DNA of 64,000 nucleotides from Flavobacterium sp. (GTDB lineage Bacteria > Bacteroidota > Bacteroidia > Flavobacteriales > Flavobacteriaceae), in assembly GCA_003497625.1 (NCBI GenBank), contig DNNO01000020.1:203316-267315 (forward strand). Direction: 5' to 3'. Position 1 is the first letter of the stretch, and each line of letters starts with the position of its first letter. The notes beneath the pieces were generated by a model that made no database searches, was not told the DNA's origin, and worked only from the letters and a program-made list of their open reading frames with translations. A program made the translations under genes and the position numbers. Positions 18,870 to 27,147 of this stretch are shown here, piece after piece.

Positions 18870-19545
18870 GCGCCAAATTTTAGTCATTGATGATGAATCA
18901 CAAATCAGAAAGCTTTTAGAAATTACTTTAAGCACGAATGATTTTGACGTTAAACTAGCTGAAAATGGCTTAGAAGGTATTCGTTTTGCTGCAACTTTTC
19001 AACCCGATTTGATTATGCTCGACTTGGGTTTACCCGATGTTGATGGTCAAAAAGTATTACAACAATTGCGCGAATGGTATTTGAATCCCATCATGATTTT
19101 ATCGGTTAAAAGTGAAGAATCGGAAATTGTAAAAGCTTTAGATAATGGAGCTAATGATTATTTAATTAAACCATTTAGAACACAAGAATTATTAGCAAGA
19201 GTGCGTTCTCACATGAGAAATCACATCAAAGAAGCTTCGGAACCAGTTATTACTTCATCTAATTTTTCGATTGATTTGATAGCCCGAATCGTAAAAGTGA
19301 ATAACGAAGAAGTCAAATTAACTCAAACAGAGTTTAATTTGTTAGCCATTTTGGCAAAAAACGAAGGAAAAGTATTAACACATCAATACTTATTAAAGGA
19401 AATTTGGGGAAAAAGTTATAGCGACCAAACCCAATATCTACGCGTGTTTGTAGCACAATTAAGAAAAAAAATTGAGAAAGATGCCAATCATCCCGAAATG
19501 ATTCTTACCGAAAGCGGAATTGGTTATCGATTTATTCTGACATAA
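18862..19545 (+). CDS. kdpE: KdpE-like response regulator
   Basis: OmpR/PhoB-type regulator of 227 aa: receiver domain with acidic pocket DDE near residue 10, phospho-acceptor Asp54 (LIMLDLGLPDVDG) and Lys in 'YLIKPF'. The C-terminal winged helix contains 'LTQTEFNLLAILAKNEGKVLTHQYLLKEIWG' and 'QYLRVFVAQLRKKIE', the KdpE-type recognition region. It is the partner of the overlapping kinase and should control genes for potassium supply, most simply the transporter genes that follow. Confidence 0.93.
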   Translation: MNKRQILVIDDESQIRKLLEITLSTNDFDVKLAENGLEGIRFAATFQPDLIMLDLGLPDVDGQKVLQQLREWYLNPIMILSVKSEESEIVKALDNGANDYLIKPFRTQELLARVRSHMRNHIKEASEPVITSSNFSIDLIARIVKVNNEEVKLTQTEFNLLAILAKNEGKVLTHQYLLKEIWGKSYSDQTQYLRVFVAQLRKKIEKDANHPEMILTESGIGYRFILT

Positions 19546-19557
19546 AAATCATTACAT

Positions 19558-19818
19558 ATGGAAAATTTAGACAGCAACACAGCTAATGTGCCAAGCAACA
19601 GTGATAGTTTGTCTTTAAATAACGCAATTAATCCTCCACAATCTAACTCAAATTCAGATTGTTGGCTTCGAGAATTTATCAAAATTAATCAATGCCCACA
19701 ACGAGAAGACGCCTTAGAAAATCAGCTCAACGATTTGAGTTTAGTAGCTGAAAAACTCGGATTAGTTCACGCTTCGCACTTTATTAAAAACTATTATAAA
19801 TTTAAAATTGAAAAATAA
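19558..19818 (+). CDS. small protein of the potassium cluster, unknown function
   Basis: 86 aa, no signal peptide and no membrane helix. The first 35 residues are low-complexity, rich in Ser and Asn. The second half is a predicted helical region (DCWLREFIKINQC and 'QLNDLSLVAEKLGLVHASHF'). I do not recognise the family. It lies 12 nt after kdpE and 2 nt before the TrkH/KtrB gene, so it is surely co-transcribed. A role with the transporter is possible only by position. It has no Rossmann (RCK) fold, so it is not a TrkA/KtrA homologue. Confidence 0.7.
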   Translation: MENLDSNTANVPSNSDSLSLNNAINPPQSNSNSDCWLREFIKINQCPQREDALENQLNDLSLVAEKLGLVHASHFIKNYYKFKIEK

Positions 19819-19820
19819 TA

Positions 19821-21173
19821 ATGCCTAAAACTTTATTTCAAACCGTAAGACGCGAATACTTAAAATTTCATTTGCGATTAAATCCACAACAGAGTTTGTT
19901 TTTTGGATTTTTCATGTACATGGTCTTGGGATGGATTTTTCTATCCTTACCATTTTCTCAGAAAATCCCAACGAATTTTATAGACACATTATTTACGTCA
20001 ACATCAGCGCTTTCCACCACAGGATTAGCAACGGTGAGTACGTTTGATAATTATACTTTTTTTGGACAATTTATAATTCTAACATTGATTCAGATTGGAG
20101 GAATTGGTTATATGACGTTGACGACTTATATTTTACTTTCTACCACAAAACAGATTACACATTGGCATAAAAAAATCTTACATAACGAGTTTACTATGCC
20201 AAAAGAATTCAAAATTCAGGATTTCTTAAAATCGGTTATAGTATTTACGTTTACTGTTGAAATTATTGGAGCTATTTTGTTTTATTTTGCTTTTAGACCT
20301 ATTCATTCCGATACTTTTTTTACAGTTTGGACTAGTATTTTCCACAGTGTTTCTTCTTTTTGTACCGCTGGATTTAGTTTATATAATACCAGTTTTGAAG
20401 CTTATGCAACCAATACTTTTTTAAATGGAATTGTACTTTTTTTAACTATTTCAGGAGGATTAGGATTTATTGTGGTAACTGATATTTGGTATTATTTTTC
20501 AAAAAAATCGAATTCCATTTCGTTTACTACAAAAATGATTACTTTATCGTTCTTTGGTGTTTTGTTTATTGCAACTGCAATTACTTTTTTTGGAGAAAGT
20601 ACCATACAACATTATCCAGTTTTTGAACGATTAGAAATTGCAACTTTTCAAACGGTTAATGCTATTTCAACTGCAGGATATAATTCAATTCCGTTAAGTA
20701 ATTTGACTTTAGGAGTTTTGCTAACCATTATTTTTTTAATGTACGTTGGTGCAGCGCCTTCAAGTACCGGTGGTGGTATGAAAATTACAACTTTAACGGC
20801 TGTAATTGCTATTGTAAAAAGTAAAGTAAGAAACCAGGCAAAAGTAACTTACATGAATAAAAAAATTCCAGCAGACCGACTAGAAATGGCAGTTTCGACC
20901 TTTATTTTTTATACGGCAATTTTATTTTTTAGCGTATTTCTATTGAGTTTTACCGAAAATCATTCGTTAGAGAAGTTATTATTTGAAGCTACTTCAGCGA
21001 TTGGAACAGTAGGTTTAAGTATGGGAATTACCGGAAGTTTATCGGTTTGGGGAAAAATAATTTTAATCAGTATTATGTTTATTGGAAGGGTAGGCGTTAT
21101 CACTTTCGGATTAGCCATTTTAGCTAAAAAGCAACATAAAAAGATTGACAATGAAACAGATTTGGCAGTATAA
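19821..21173 (+). CDS. TrkH/KtrB family potassium uptake protein
   Basis: 450-aa membrane protein of the superfamily of K+ transporters with four pore-loop repeats. All four selectivity-filter segments are visible with their central Gly: SALSTTGLAT, SFCTAGFSLY, AISTAGYNSIP and AIGTVGLSMGI. A 'GAAPSSTGGGMKITTL' segment follows the third repeat, as in KtrB/TrkH. The size is nearer KtrB. The usual cytoplasmic gating partner (TrkA/KtrA, RCK domain) is not in this window and must be elsewhere or replaced. It precedes kup by 24 nt. Confidence 0.92.
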   Translation: MPKTLFQTVRREYLKFHLRLNPQQSLFFGFFMYMVLGWIFLSLPFSQKIPTNFIDTLFTSTSALSTTGLATVSTFDNYTFFGQFIILTLIQIGGIGYMTLTTYILLSTTKQITHWHKKILHNEFTMPKEFKIQDFLKSVIVFTFTVEIIGAILFYFAFRPIHSDTFFTVWTSIFHSVSSFCTAGFSLYNTSFEAYATNTFLNGIVLFLTISGGLGFIVVTDIWYYFSKKSNSISFTTKMITLSFFGVLFIATAITFFGESTIQHYPVFERLEIATFQTVNAISTAGYNSIPLSNLTLGVLLTIIFLMYVGAAPSSTGGGMKITTLTAVIAIVKSKVRNQAKVTYMNKKIPADRLEMAVSTFIFYTAILFFSVFLLSFTENHSLEKLLFEATSAIGTVGLSMGITGSLSVWGKIILISIMFIGRVGVITFGLAILAKKQHKKIDNETDLAV

Positions 21174-21197
21174 ATAATTGTTTTAAAAAACTAAAAA

Positions 21198-23135
21198 ATG
21201 AGTAATTCAAATTATCAAAAAGTAACAGCAGCAACACTTTTAGTGGCTTTAGGAATCATTTATGGTGATATAGGAACCAGTCCGCTGTATGTAATGAAGG
21301 CTATCATTGGAAATAGAGAAATTTCTAAAATGCTTGTCTATGGAGGAATTTCCTGTGTTTTTTGGACACTAACATTTCAAACGACATTCAAATATATCAT
21401 ATTGACATTAAGAGCCGATAATCATGGTGAAGGTGGTGTTTTCTCGCTATATGCTTTGATTAAACGTTTTGGAAAAGGAAAATTAGTAATCCCAACCATT
21501 TTAGGAGCAACTACACTTTTAGCTGACGGAATTATAACACCACCTATTTCGGTAGCTTCTGCGGTAGAAGGTTTAGAAGCCATAATTCCAAACTTACCTA
21601 CTATTCCTATTGTAATTGCAATTTTATCAGGTTTGTTTTTGTTTCAAAGATTCGGAACACAAAAAGTAGGTTTCTTTTTTGGACCCGCAATGGTGGTTTG
21701 GTTTTCGATGTTATTTATTTTAGGAATTTCACAAATTGTTATTCATCCTGAAATATTAGAAGCGTTAAATCCAGTTTATGCCTATAGATTATTAGTTGAA
21801 TATCCACATGGATTTTGGCTACTTGGAGCCGTATTTCTTTGTACTACTGGAGCTGAAGCGTTATATTCAGATTTGGGACATTGCGGAAGAGAAAATATAC
21901 GAATTACATGGATTTTTGTAAAAACAGCTTTGGTAGTCAATTATTTAGGTCAAGGTGCTTGGATTATGACACAAGGAAGCCAATTTCTTGATGGAAGAAA
22001 TCCATTTTATTCCATAATGCCGCAATGGTTTTTAATTTTCGGAATTATCATTGCTACAATGGCAGCTATTATTGCTTCACAAGCATTGATTAGTGGTTCT
22101 TTTACTTTGATTAATGAAGCAATTTCGCTTAATTTTTGGCCAAGGGTTGCCTTAAAAAACCCAACAAATACGAAAGGTCAAATTTATATACCTTCTGTAA
22201 ATACAATTTTATGGATTGGCTGCGTATTAATGATTTTATACTTTAAAAATTCCGAACATATGGAAGCGGCTTATGGTTTTTCTATAACTGTTGCCATGTT
22301 GATGACCACCTTTTTATTGTCGTATTATTTGTTTTACATTAAGAAGATGAAAATCGGTTGGATTGCCTTGATATTGTTTCTTTTTTCAATTATTGAAATA
22401 TCATTTTTTATTGCAAATGTGGTCAAAATTAAAGAAAGATGGATGTTTTTATTCTTTGAGTTATTCATTTTTATGGTAATGTATGTTTGGTATTATTCAA
22501 GAAAAATTAATAATAAATTTTTAAAATTTGAAAACATAAAAGAACATGCTTTTAAATTAGAAGAATTAAGTAACGATGATACAATTCCAAAATATTCAAC
22601 ACATTTAATTTATCTTTCAAAGGCAGATAAACTTAACCAAATAGAAGAAAAAATAATAAATTCAATTTTTTCAAAAAAACCAAAAAGAGCAGATGTGTAT
22701 TGGTTTTTACACATTAACCGCATCGATGAACCTTTCACATTAGATTATGAAGTTCATGAAATTATAGACGATAAAGTAATCAAAATAGTTTTAAATGTTG
22801 GGTTCAGAATCCAACCAAAGGTAGAATTGTATTTCAAAAAAATTGTGCAAGATTTAGTACAACAAAACGAATTAAATTTACACACTCGACCTGATGGTTC
22901 AACCAAATACAATGCAGAACCTGACTTTAAATTCGTAATTTTGGAAAAATTTTTATCGGTAGAAAATGAATTCTCAGTTAAAGAAGGTTGGTTGATTAAT
23001 AGTTATTTTATTTTGAAAAGAATGTCAATTTCTGATGCAAAAGCGTTTGGTTTAGATAAAAGTGATGTTGTAGTGGAAGAACTTCCAATGGTATATCAAC
23101 CCACAACAAATATTTTATTAAATAGAAAAAAATAG
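21198..23135 (+). CDS. kup: KUP family potassium transporter
   Basis: 645-aa K+/H+ symporter. The first conserved segment is 'LGIIYGDIGTSPLYVMKAI', followed by 'LTLRADNHGEGGVFSLYALIKR' and 'TTLLADGIITPPISVASAVEGL', all KUP signatures. About 12 membrane helices end near residue 425, and a soluble C-terminal domain of about 200 residues follows. The stop codon directly abuts the porin start, so the two are translationally close. Having Kup and a TrkH-type protein in one operon suggests cover for different K+ levels. Confidence 0.96.
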   Translation: MSNSNYQKVTAATLLVALGIIYGDIGTSPLYVMKAIIGNREISKMLVYGGISCVFWTLTFQTTFKYIILTLRADNHGEGGVFSLYALIKRFGKGKLVIPTILGATTLLADGIITPPISVASAVEGLEAIIPNLPTIPIVIAILSGLFLFQRFGTQKVGFFFGPAMVVWFSMLFILGISQIVIHPEILEALNPVYAYRLLVEYPHGFWLLGAVFLCTTGAEALYSDLGHCGRENIRITWIFVKTALVVNYLGQGAWIMTQGSQFLDGRNPFYSIMPQWFLIFGIIIATMAAIIASQALISGSFTLINEAISLNFWPRVALKNPTNTKGQIYIPSVNTILWIGCVLMILYFKNSEHMEAAYGFSITVAMLMTTFLLSYYLFYIKKMKIGWIALILFLFSIIEISFFIANVVKIKERWMFLFFELFIFMVMYVWYYSRKINNKFLKFENIKEHAFKLEELSNDDTIPKYSTHLIYLSKADKLNQIEEKIINSIFSKKPKRADVYWFLHINRIDEPFTLDYEVHEIIDDKVIKIVLNVGFRIQPKVELYFKKIVQDLVQQNELNLHTRPDGSTKYNAEPDFKFVILEKFLSVENEFSVKEGWLINSYFILKRMSISDAKAFGLDKSDVVVEELPMVYQPTTNILLNRKK

Positions 23136-24185
23136 ATGAAAAATATAATTAAGATTTTAATAATTTGCATTTCAGCAATGTCATTTGCACAAGAAAAAGA
23201 TTCCTTAAAAATTAAATTTTCAGGGTTTTTGGAAACGTACTATTCGTACGATTTTATTAATCCAACAACGGATACCAAGCTTCCATTTATGTATAATTAC
23301 AATAGACATAACGAGTTTAATGTAAACAATGGATTAATTCGTGCTCAATTACTATACGGAAATGCTTATGCCTCAATTGCGGTTCATGCAGGAACGTATG
23401 TAGATGATAATTACGCTTCGGAAAATATAAAATTAGTAAGCGAAGCTTATGTAGGAATGTACTTGAATGACAACAAAAAATCATCCATTGAAGTTGGAAT
23501 TATGCCAAGTTACATCGGATTTGAATCGGCAACAACAGCTACTAATTTGACCTTAACGCGTTCAATTTTAGCCGAAAATTCGCCTTACTTTATGACGGGA
23601 ATAAAATACAATTATAAACCAAATGACAAATGGAGTTTTTCAGGATTAGTAACCAATGGTTGGCAACGCATTAACAAGCCACAAAAAGACGTTGCACCAG
23701 CTTTTGGAACGCAAATTGTTTACAAGCCTACTGAAAAAGCCACTTTGAATTGGAGTACTTTTGTTGGAAAAGAATTTTATGGTACCGAATTAGGAATGCG
23801 TTATTTCAGTAATTTGTATTGGGATAACACCTGGAATTCAAAATGGCGTACCATTTTAGGATTTGATTTTGGCATTCAAGATAGTTCTTCTTTGAATGAC
23901 GAACATTTGTTTTGGATGAGTCCTGTTTTGATTACTCAATATTCAATTAATTCCAAATGGCAAACGGCGGTTAGATTGGAATATTATCAGGATGAAGATA
24001 ACGTAATTATTGCCACTTCAGATGCGTTTAAAACATCTGGAGCTTCTCTAAATTTTGATTATTTGCCAAATTCAAAAGTAAAATTAAGAACCGAAGCCCG
24101 TTATTTAGATTCAAAAGAAGCTATTTTCTATAACAATAAATCGAATAACTTTTTTGTTACAACGAGTTTAAGTTTTGAGTTTTGA
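23136..24185 (+). CDS. outer-membrane beta-barrel porin (OmpL-like / BBP2 type)
   Basis: 349 aa with a signal peptide (ends SFAQ). The mature part starts 'IKFSGFLETYYSYDFINPTTDTKLPFMYNYNRHNEFNVNNGLI', the opening usual for the porin family linked to kdp loci in Bacteroidota. Alternating aromatic strands continue to a final 'TTSLSFEF', where the terminal Phe is the barrel-assembly signal. No gap separates it from kup. I infer that it lets K+ pass the outer membrane for the two inner-membrane transporters. Its last 29 bases overlap the convergent DUF2809 gene. Confidence 0.85.
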   Translation: MKNIIKILIICISAMSFAQEKDSLKIKFSGFLETYYSYDFINPTTDTKLPFMYNYNRHNEFNVNNGLIRAQLLYGNAYASIAVHAGTYVDDNYASENIKLVSEAYVGMYLNDNKKSSIEVGIMPSYIGFESATTATNLTLTRSILAENSPYFMTGIKYNYKPNDKWSFSGLVTNGWQRINKPQKDVAPAFGTQIVYKPTEKATLNWSTFVGKEFYGTELGMRYFSNLYWDNTWNSKWRTILGFDFGIQDSSSLNDEHLFWMSPVLITQYSINSKWQTAVRLEYYQDEDNVIIATSDAFKTSGASLNFDYLPNSKVKLRTEARYLDSKEAIFYNNKSNNFFVTTSLSFEF

Positions 24186-24540
24186 TGAACTTCCAATCGA
24201 TTATAAAAGCAATTAAAGTCCCAATTATATAGCAAAGTAAATCCAACCAAAGGAAACCTTCTCCCAAAATGTAATGACCTAAAGTAGTTTTCCGAATAGC
24301 AATTAACCAACCAATTTGAACCAATTGTAAGACTTCGATACCAAAACAAAAAAGTAAACTCAGTAGGAATGTTTTGTATGTTTTCAAGTTTATAAAAAGG
24401 AATCTCAATCCAAAATAAATCAAAACTGCGTACAAAACATCTCCTATAAATAAAGGAATATTCGATATTTTCCTTGAAACAATTCCAAGAATCATAACCA
24501 ATAAAATAAGGATGAAATAATTTAACCGATTGCTTTTCAT
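24157..24540 (-). CDS. DUF2809 family membrane protein
   Basis: 127 aa with four hydrophobic segments. Blocks such as 'GIVSRKISNIPLFIGDVLYAVLIYFGLRFLF' and 'GEGFLWLDLLCYIIGTLIAFIID' are characteristic of DUF2809. The ATG at 24540 overlaps the sdaA stop by one base (TAATG on the minus strand), pointing to translational coupling. Its 3' end runs 29 bases into the opposing porin gene. Function unknown. Confidence 0.85.
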   Translation of the reverse strand: MKSNRLNYFILILLVMILGIVSRKISNIPLFIGDVLYAVLIYFGLRFLFINLKTYKTFLLSLLFCFGIEVLQLVQIGWLIAIRKTTLGHYILGEGFLWLDLLCYIIGTLIAFIIDWKFIKTQNLNSL

Positions 24541-25955
24541 TAACAATCCGACATATTTACGGCAACCGCTAAGCCACCTTCAGATGTTTCTTTGTATTTA
24601 GAATTCATGTCTTTTGCGGTTTGCCACATCGTATGAATCACTTTATCTAATGGCACTTTTGCATTTAAAGCATCGGTTTCTAAGGCTAATTCGGCTGCAT
24701 TGATGGCTTTTATCGCACCCATCGTATTTCTTTCAATACACGGAATTTGTACTAAACCACCAATCGGGTCGCAAGTTAATCCCAAGTGATGTTCCATGGC
24801 AATTTCGGCTGCCATTGCCACCTGAGCTGGAGTGCCACCCATTAACTCACACAAAGCAGCAGCTGCCATAGCACTCGAAACACCAATTTCCGCCTGACAT
24901 CCACCCATAGCTGCTGAAATAGTAGCGCCTTTTTTGAAGATAGAACCAATTTCACCTGCTACCATTAAAAATTGTTTGATTTCTTTTTCGCCCGCTTCAT
25001 GGTTTTCGATTACCAAATAATACATTAGAACGGCTGGAATTACTCCCGCGCTTCCATTAGTTGGAGCAGTAACTACACGACCTAATGAAGCATTTACTTC
25101 ATTTACAGCCAAGGCAAAACAACTTACCCATTTTAAAATCTGACGGAATTTAACTTCGGTTTGTCTGATGATTTGCAGCCATGAATACGGATCTTCATAA
25201 GGTAAAACACCAATCAAGTTTTTATGCATGTCATACGCTCTTCGTCTCACATTAAGTCCACCTGGAAGAATTCCTTCTGAATGACAACCAATGTACATAC
25301 ATTCTAACATTGTATCCCAAATGCGAAGTAATTCGTTGTGAATTTCTTCTTCGCTACGCATGGTTTTTTCGTTTTCGTATACGATTTCAGAGATTTTCTT
25401 GTTTTCTTGAGCACAAAAAGCTAAAAGTTCATCTGCTTTTTCAACTGGGAATGGAAAAGTATGTAAAATTTCTTCTTTGTGATGATCTTCTTTCTCTTTT
25501 ACAACAAATCCGCCACCAATCGAATAATAGGTTTCCGAATAAGTCTCAGTATCGGTTTTGGCGGTAAAAGTTAATCCGTTGGCATGAAAAGGTAAAAAGT
25601 TTCTATTGAAAACAATATCAGTTTCAAAACAAAACGGAATTAAGATTTCATTTCCCAAGAAAATTTCCTTCTTGTTTTTGATGGCCGAAATAATCACATC
25701 AATACTTTCCACAGGAATATATTCAGGATCAGCACCACTTAAACCTAACATTACAGCTAAATCTGTTGCGTGTCCTTTTCCAGTTAATGATAAAGAACCA
25801 TACAAATCTACTTTGACACCGATTACAGTATCAATTAGATTACGTTCGCGCAATTCCTTTAAAAATTGTTCGGCAGCACGCCATGGTCCAAGGGTGTGCG
25901 AACTCGAAGGTCCAACACCAATCTTTAACATATCAAAAACGGATATACATTCCAT
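24540..25955 (-). CDS. sdaA: L-serine ammonia-lyase (iron-sulfur, single chain)
   Basis: Deaminates L-serine to pyruvate and ammonia. It has the fused beta and alpha domains of the single-chain enzyme: '[20 protein letters not shown]' at the start, '[16 protein letters not shown]', then '[14 protein letters not shown]', '[15 protein letters not shown]', and the cluster-binding Cys in '[17 protein letters not shown]' and the C-terminal 'NMSDC'. Start: ATG 25955 fits the family beginning [12 protein letters not shown] 25961 is equally possible. A TATCTTTG element on the minus strand (25982-25975) is a good -7 promoter box. Translationally coupled to the DUF2809 gene. Confidence 0.95.
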   Translation of the reverse strand: MECISVFDMLKIGVGPSSSHTLGPWRAAEQFLKELRERNLIDTVIGVKVDLYGSLSLTGKGHATDLAVMLGLSGADPEYIPVESIDVIISAIKNKKEIFLGNEILIPFCFETDIVFNRNFLPFHANGLTFTAKTDTETYSETYYSIGGGFVVKEKEDHHKEEILHTFPFPVEKADELLAFCAQENKKISEIVYENEKTMRSEEEIHNELLRIWDTMLECMYIGCHSEGILPGGLNVRRRAYDMHKNLIGVLPYEDPYSWLQIIRQTEVKFRQILKWVSCFALAVNEVNASLGRVVTAPTNGSAGVIPAVLMYYLVIENHEAGEKEIKQFLMVAGEIGSIFKKGATISAAMGGCQAEIGVSSAMAAAALCELMGGTPAQVAMAAEIAMEHHLGLTCDPIGGLVQIPCIERNTMGAIKAINAAELALETDALNAKVPLDKVIHTMWQTAKDMNSKYKETSEGGLAVAVNMSDC

Positions 25956-26103
25956 AAACATTTCTTTAGTATAGCAAAGATAGGCTTTAAAATTGAAATT
26001 AAACAACACTTAAAAGTGTTCGATTGTTATAAATTAAATGAATTAATAACATAAAATTGGGATTTGATTTCCTTCTTTTTTAGTTCTTTTGCAAAAAAAA
26101 GTA

Positions 26104-27012
26104 ATGCCAATAAATAAATATTTTTTATCTGCTTTATCTGCCTTTATTATTTGGGGATTTTTTAGTTTGGCTTTGAAACCTTTAACGAATTATGCTTCAC
26201 TAGATATTTTATTCTTCCGAGTTTTTATTGCTACGGCTTTCTTATTGGGAATTAATTTAATGTTTAGAAAATCAGTTGTAGTTGAAGCGAAGAAAACGTT
26301 TAATGAACTTTCCAAGAAAAAACAAAAATCAGCAGTAATCATGACGGCTGTTGGCGGACTTTTATTAGTTTTGAATTGGTTTTTATTCATTTATGCTGTG
26401 AATCACGTGAGTTTACAATCCGCTTCATTCGCTTACATTATTTGTCCCATTTTGACTACTGTTTTGGCTTTTGTATTATTGAAAGAAAAAATCGATGTTT
26501 GGCAATGGATTGCAGTTGGTTTATGTGTAATTAGTTGTATTATATTGTCTTATGGGAATCTGCAAGATTTGATTTATAGTGTGATTATCGCATTGAGTTT
26601 TGGATTTTATTTGGTTTCCCAAAGAAAGAATAGTGATTTTGATAAATTCTTGATATTAACCATTCAAATGGTGATAGCTTCTGTGATATTGTTGCCTTTT
26701 TATCCAAGTTTTGGAGGTGCTTTGCCAACTGAATTTTTGTTTTATGGTTTACTTTTAATTATAGTAATTCTCTTCACCATTATTCCTTTGTTCCTAAATT
26801 TATATGCTTTAAAAGGATTGAATTCTTCAACTGTTGGGATTTTGATGTACACTAATCCTTTGATTCATTTCTTTTTAGCGATTTTCTATTTTAAAGAATC
26901 GGTTTCGTTTGCCCAAATTGTTTCTTATTCTTTGATTTTGATTTCAATCTTGGTTTTCAACATGGCTAATTTTAGAAATTTAAGACAGAATAGAATGAAA
27001 AAGACGGTATAA
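26104..27012 (+). CDS. EamA/RarD family permease
   Basis: About 302-aa protein with ten hydrophobic segments in two EamA repeats. It opens 'KYFLSALSAFIIWGFFSLALKPL', and the motif 'LNWFLFIYAVNHVSLQSASFAYIICPILT' matches the RarD subgroup. Members of the drug/metabolite transporter superfamily export small metabolites; the substrate is unknown. I start at ATG 26104 because the upstream alternative at 26089 has no family support. It ends 7 nt before the dnaK control region. Confidence 0.85.
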   Translation: MPINKYFLSALSAFIIWGFFSLALKPLTNYASLDILFFRVFIATAFLLGINLMFRKSVVVEAKKTFNELSKKKQKSAVIMTAVGGLLLVLNWFLFIYAVNHVSLQSASFAYIICPILTTVLAFVLLKEKIDVWQWIAVGLCVISCIILSYGNLQDLIYSVIIALSFGFYLVSQRKNSDFDKFLILTIQMVIASVILLPFYPSFGGALPTEFLFYGLLLIIVILFTIIPLFLNLYALKGLNSSTVGILMYTNPLIHFFLAIFYFKESVSFAQIVSYSLILISILVFNMANFRNLRQNRMKKTV

Positions 27013-27019
27013 AACGACA

Positions 27020-27047
27020 TTTTGTCAGTTTAAAAAACCTGACAAAA
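27020..27047. promoter_or_regulatory. inverted repeat upstream of dnaK (probable activator-binding site)
   Basis: TTTTGTCAG (27020-27028) and CTGACAAAA (27039-27047) form a perfect 9-bp inverted repeat with a 10-nt spacer. A third half-site, TCTGTCA, lies at about 27055-27061. No T run follows either arm as in a terminator. The repeat ends 34 nt before the sigma-54-like element, a usual distance for enhancer sites. Confidence 0.55.
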
Positions 27048-27081
27048 GCTGTTTTCTGTCAATTTTCTGTATTTTTCGTTA

Positions 27082-27096
27082 TGGCACAATCCTTGA
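27082..27096 (+). promoter_or_regulatory. sigma-54-type (-24/-12) promoter for dnaK
   Basis: TGGCAC-AATCC-TTGA matches the sigma-54 consensus TGGCAC-N5-TTGC in sequence and exact spacing, with only the last C replaced by A. It predicts a transcript start near 27108 and a leader of about 40 nt before the dnaK ATG. No TAnnTTTG element is seen in this gap. Confidence 0.6.
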
Positions 27097-27147
27097 ATTA
27101 AAGACATCGAGTTTAAAATTGAAATTTAAAATCTAACAAGTATAAAA

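Noticed and set aside
24651-24663. TGGCACTTTTGCA resembling a sigma-54 promoter
   Set aside because: The spacing between GG and GC is too short and it lies inside the sdaA coding region.
27020-27047. dnaK upstream palindrome as terminator of the EamA permease gene
   Set aside because: No T run follows the right arm on the plus strand and the 10-nt loop is A-rich; the exact position relative to the -24/-12 element favours an operator, though terminator function cannot be fully excluded.
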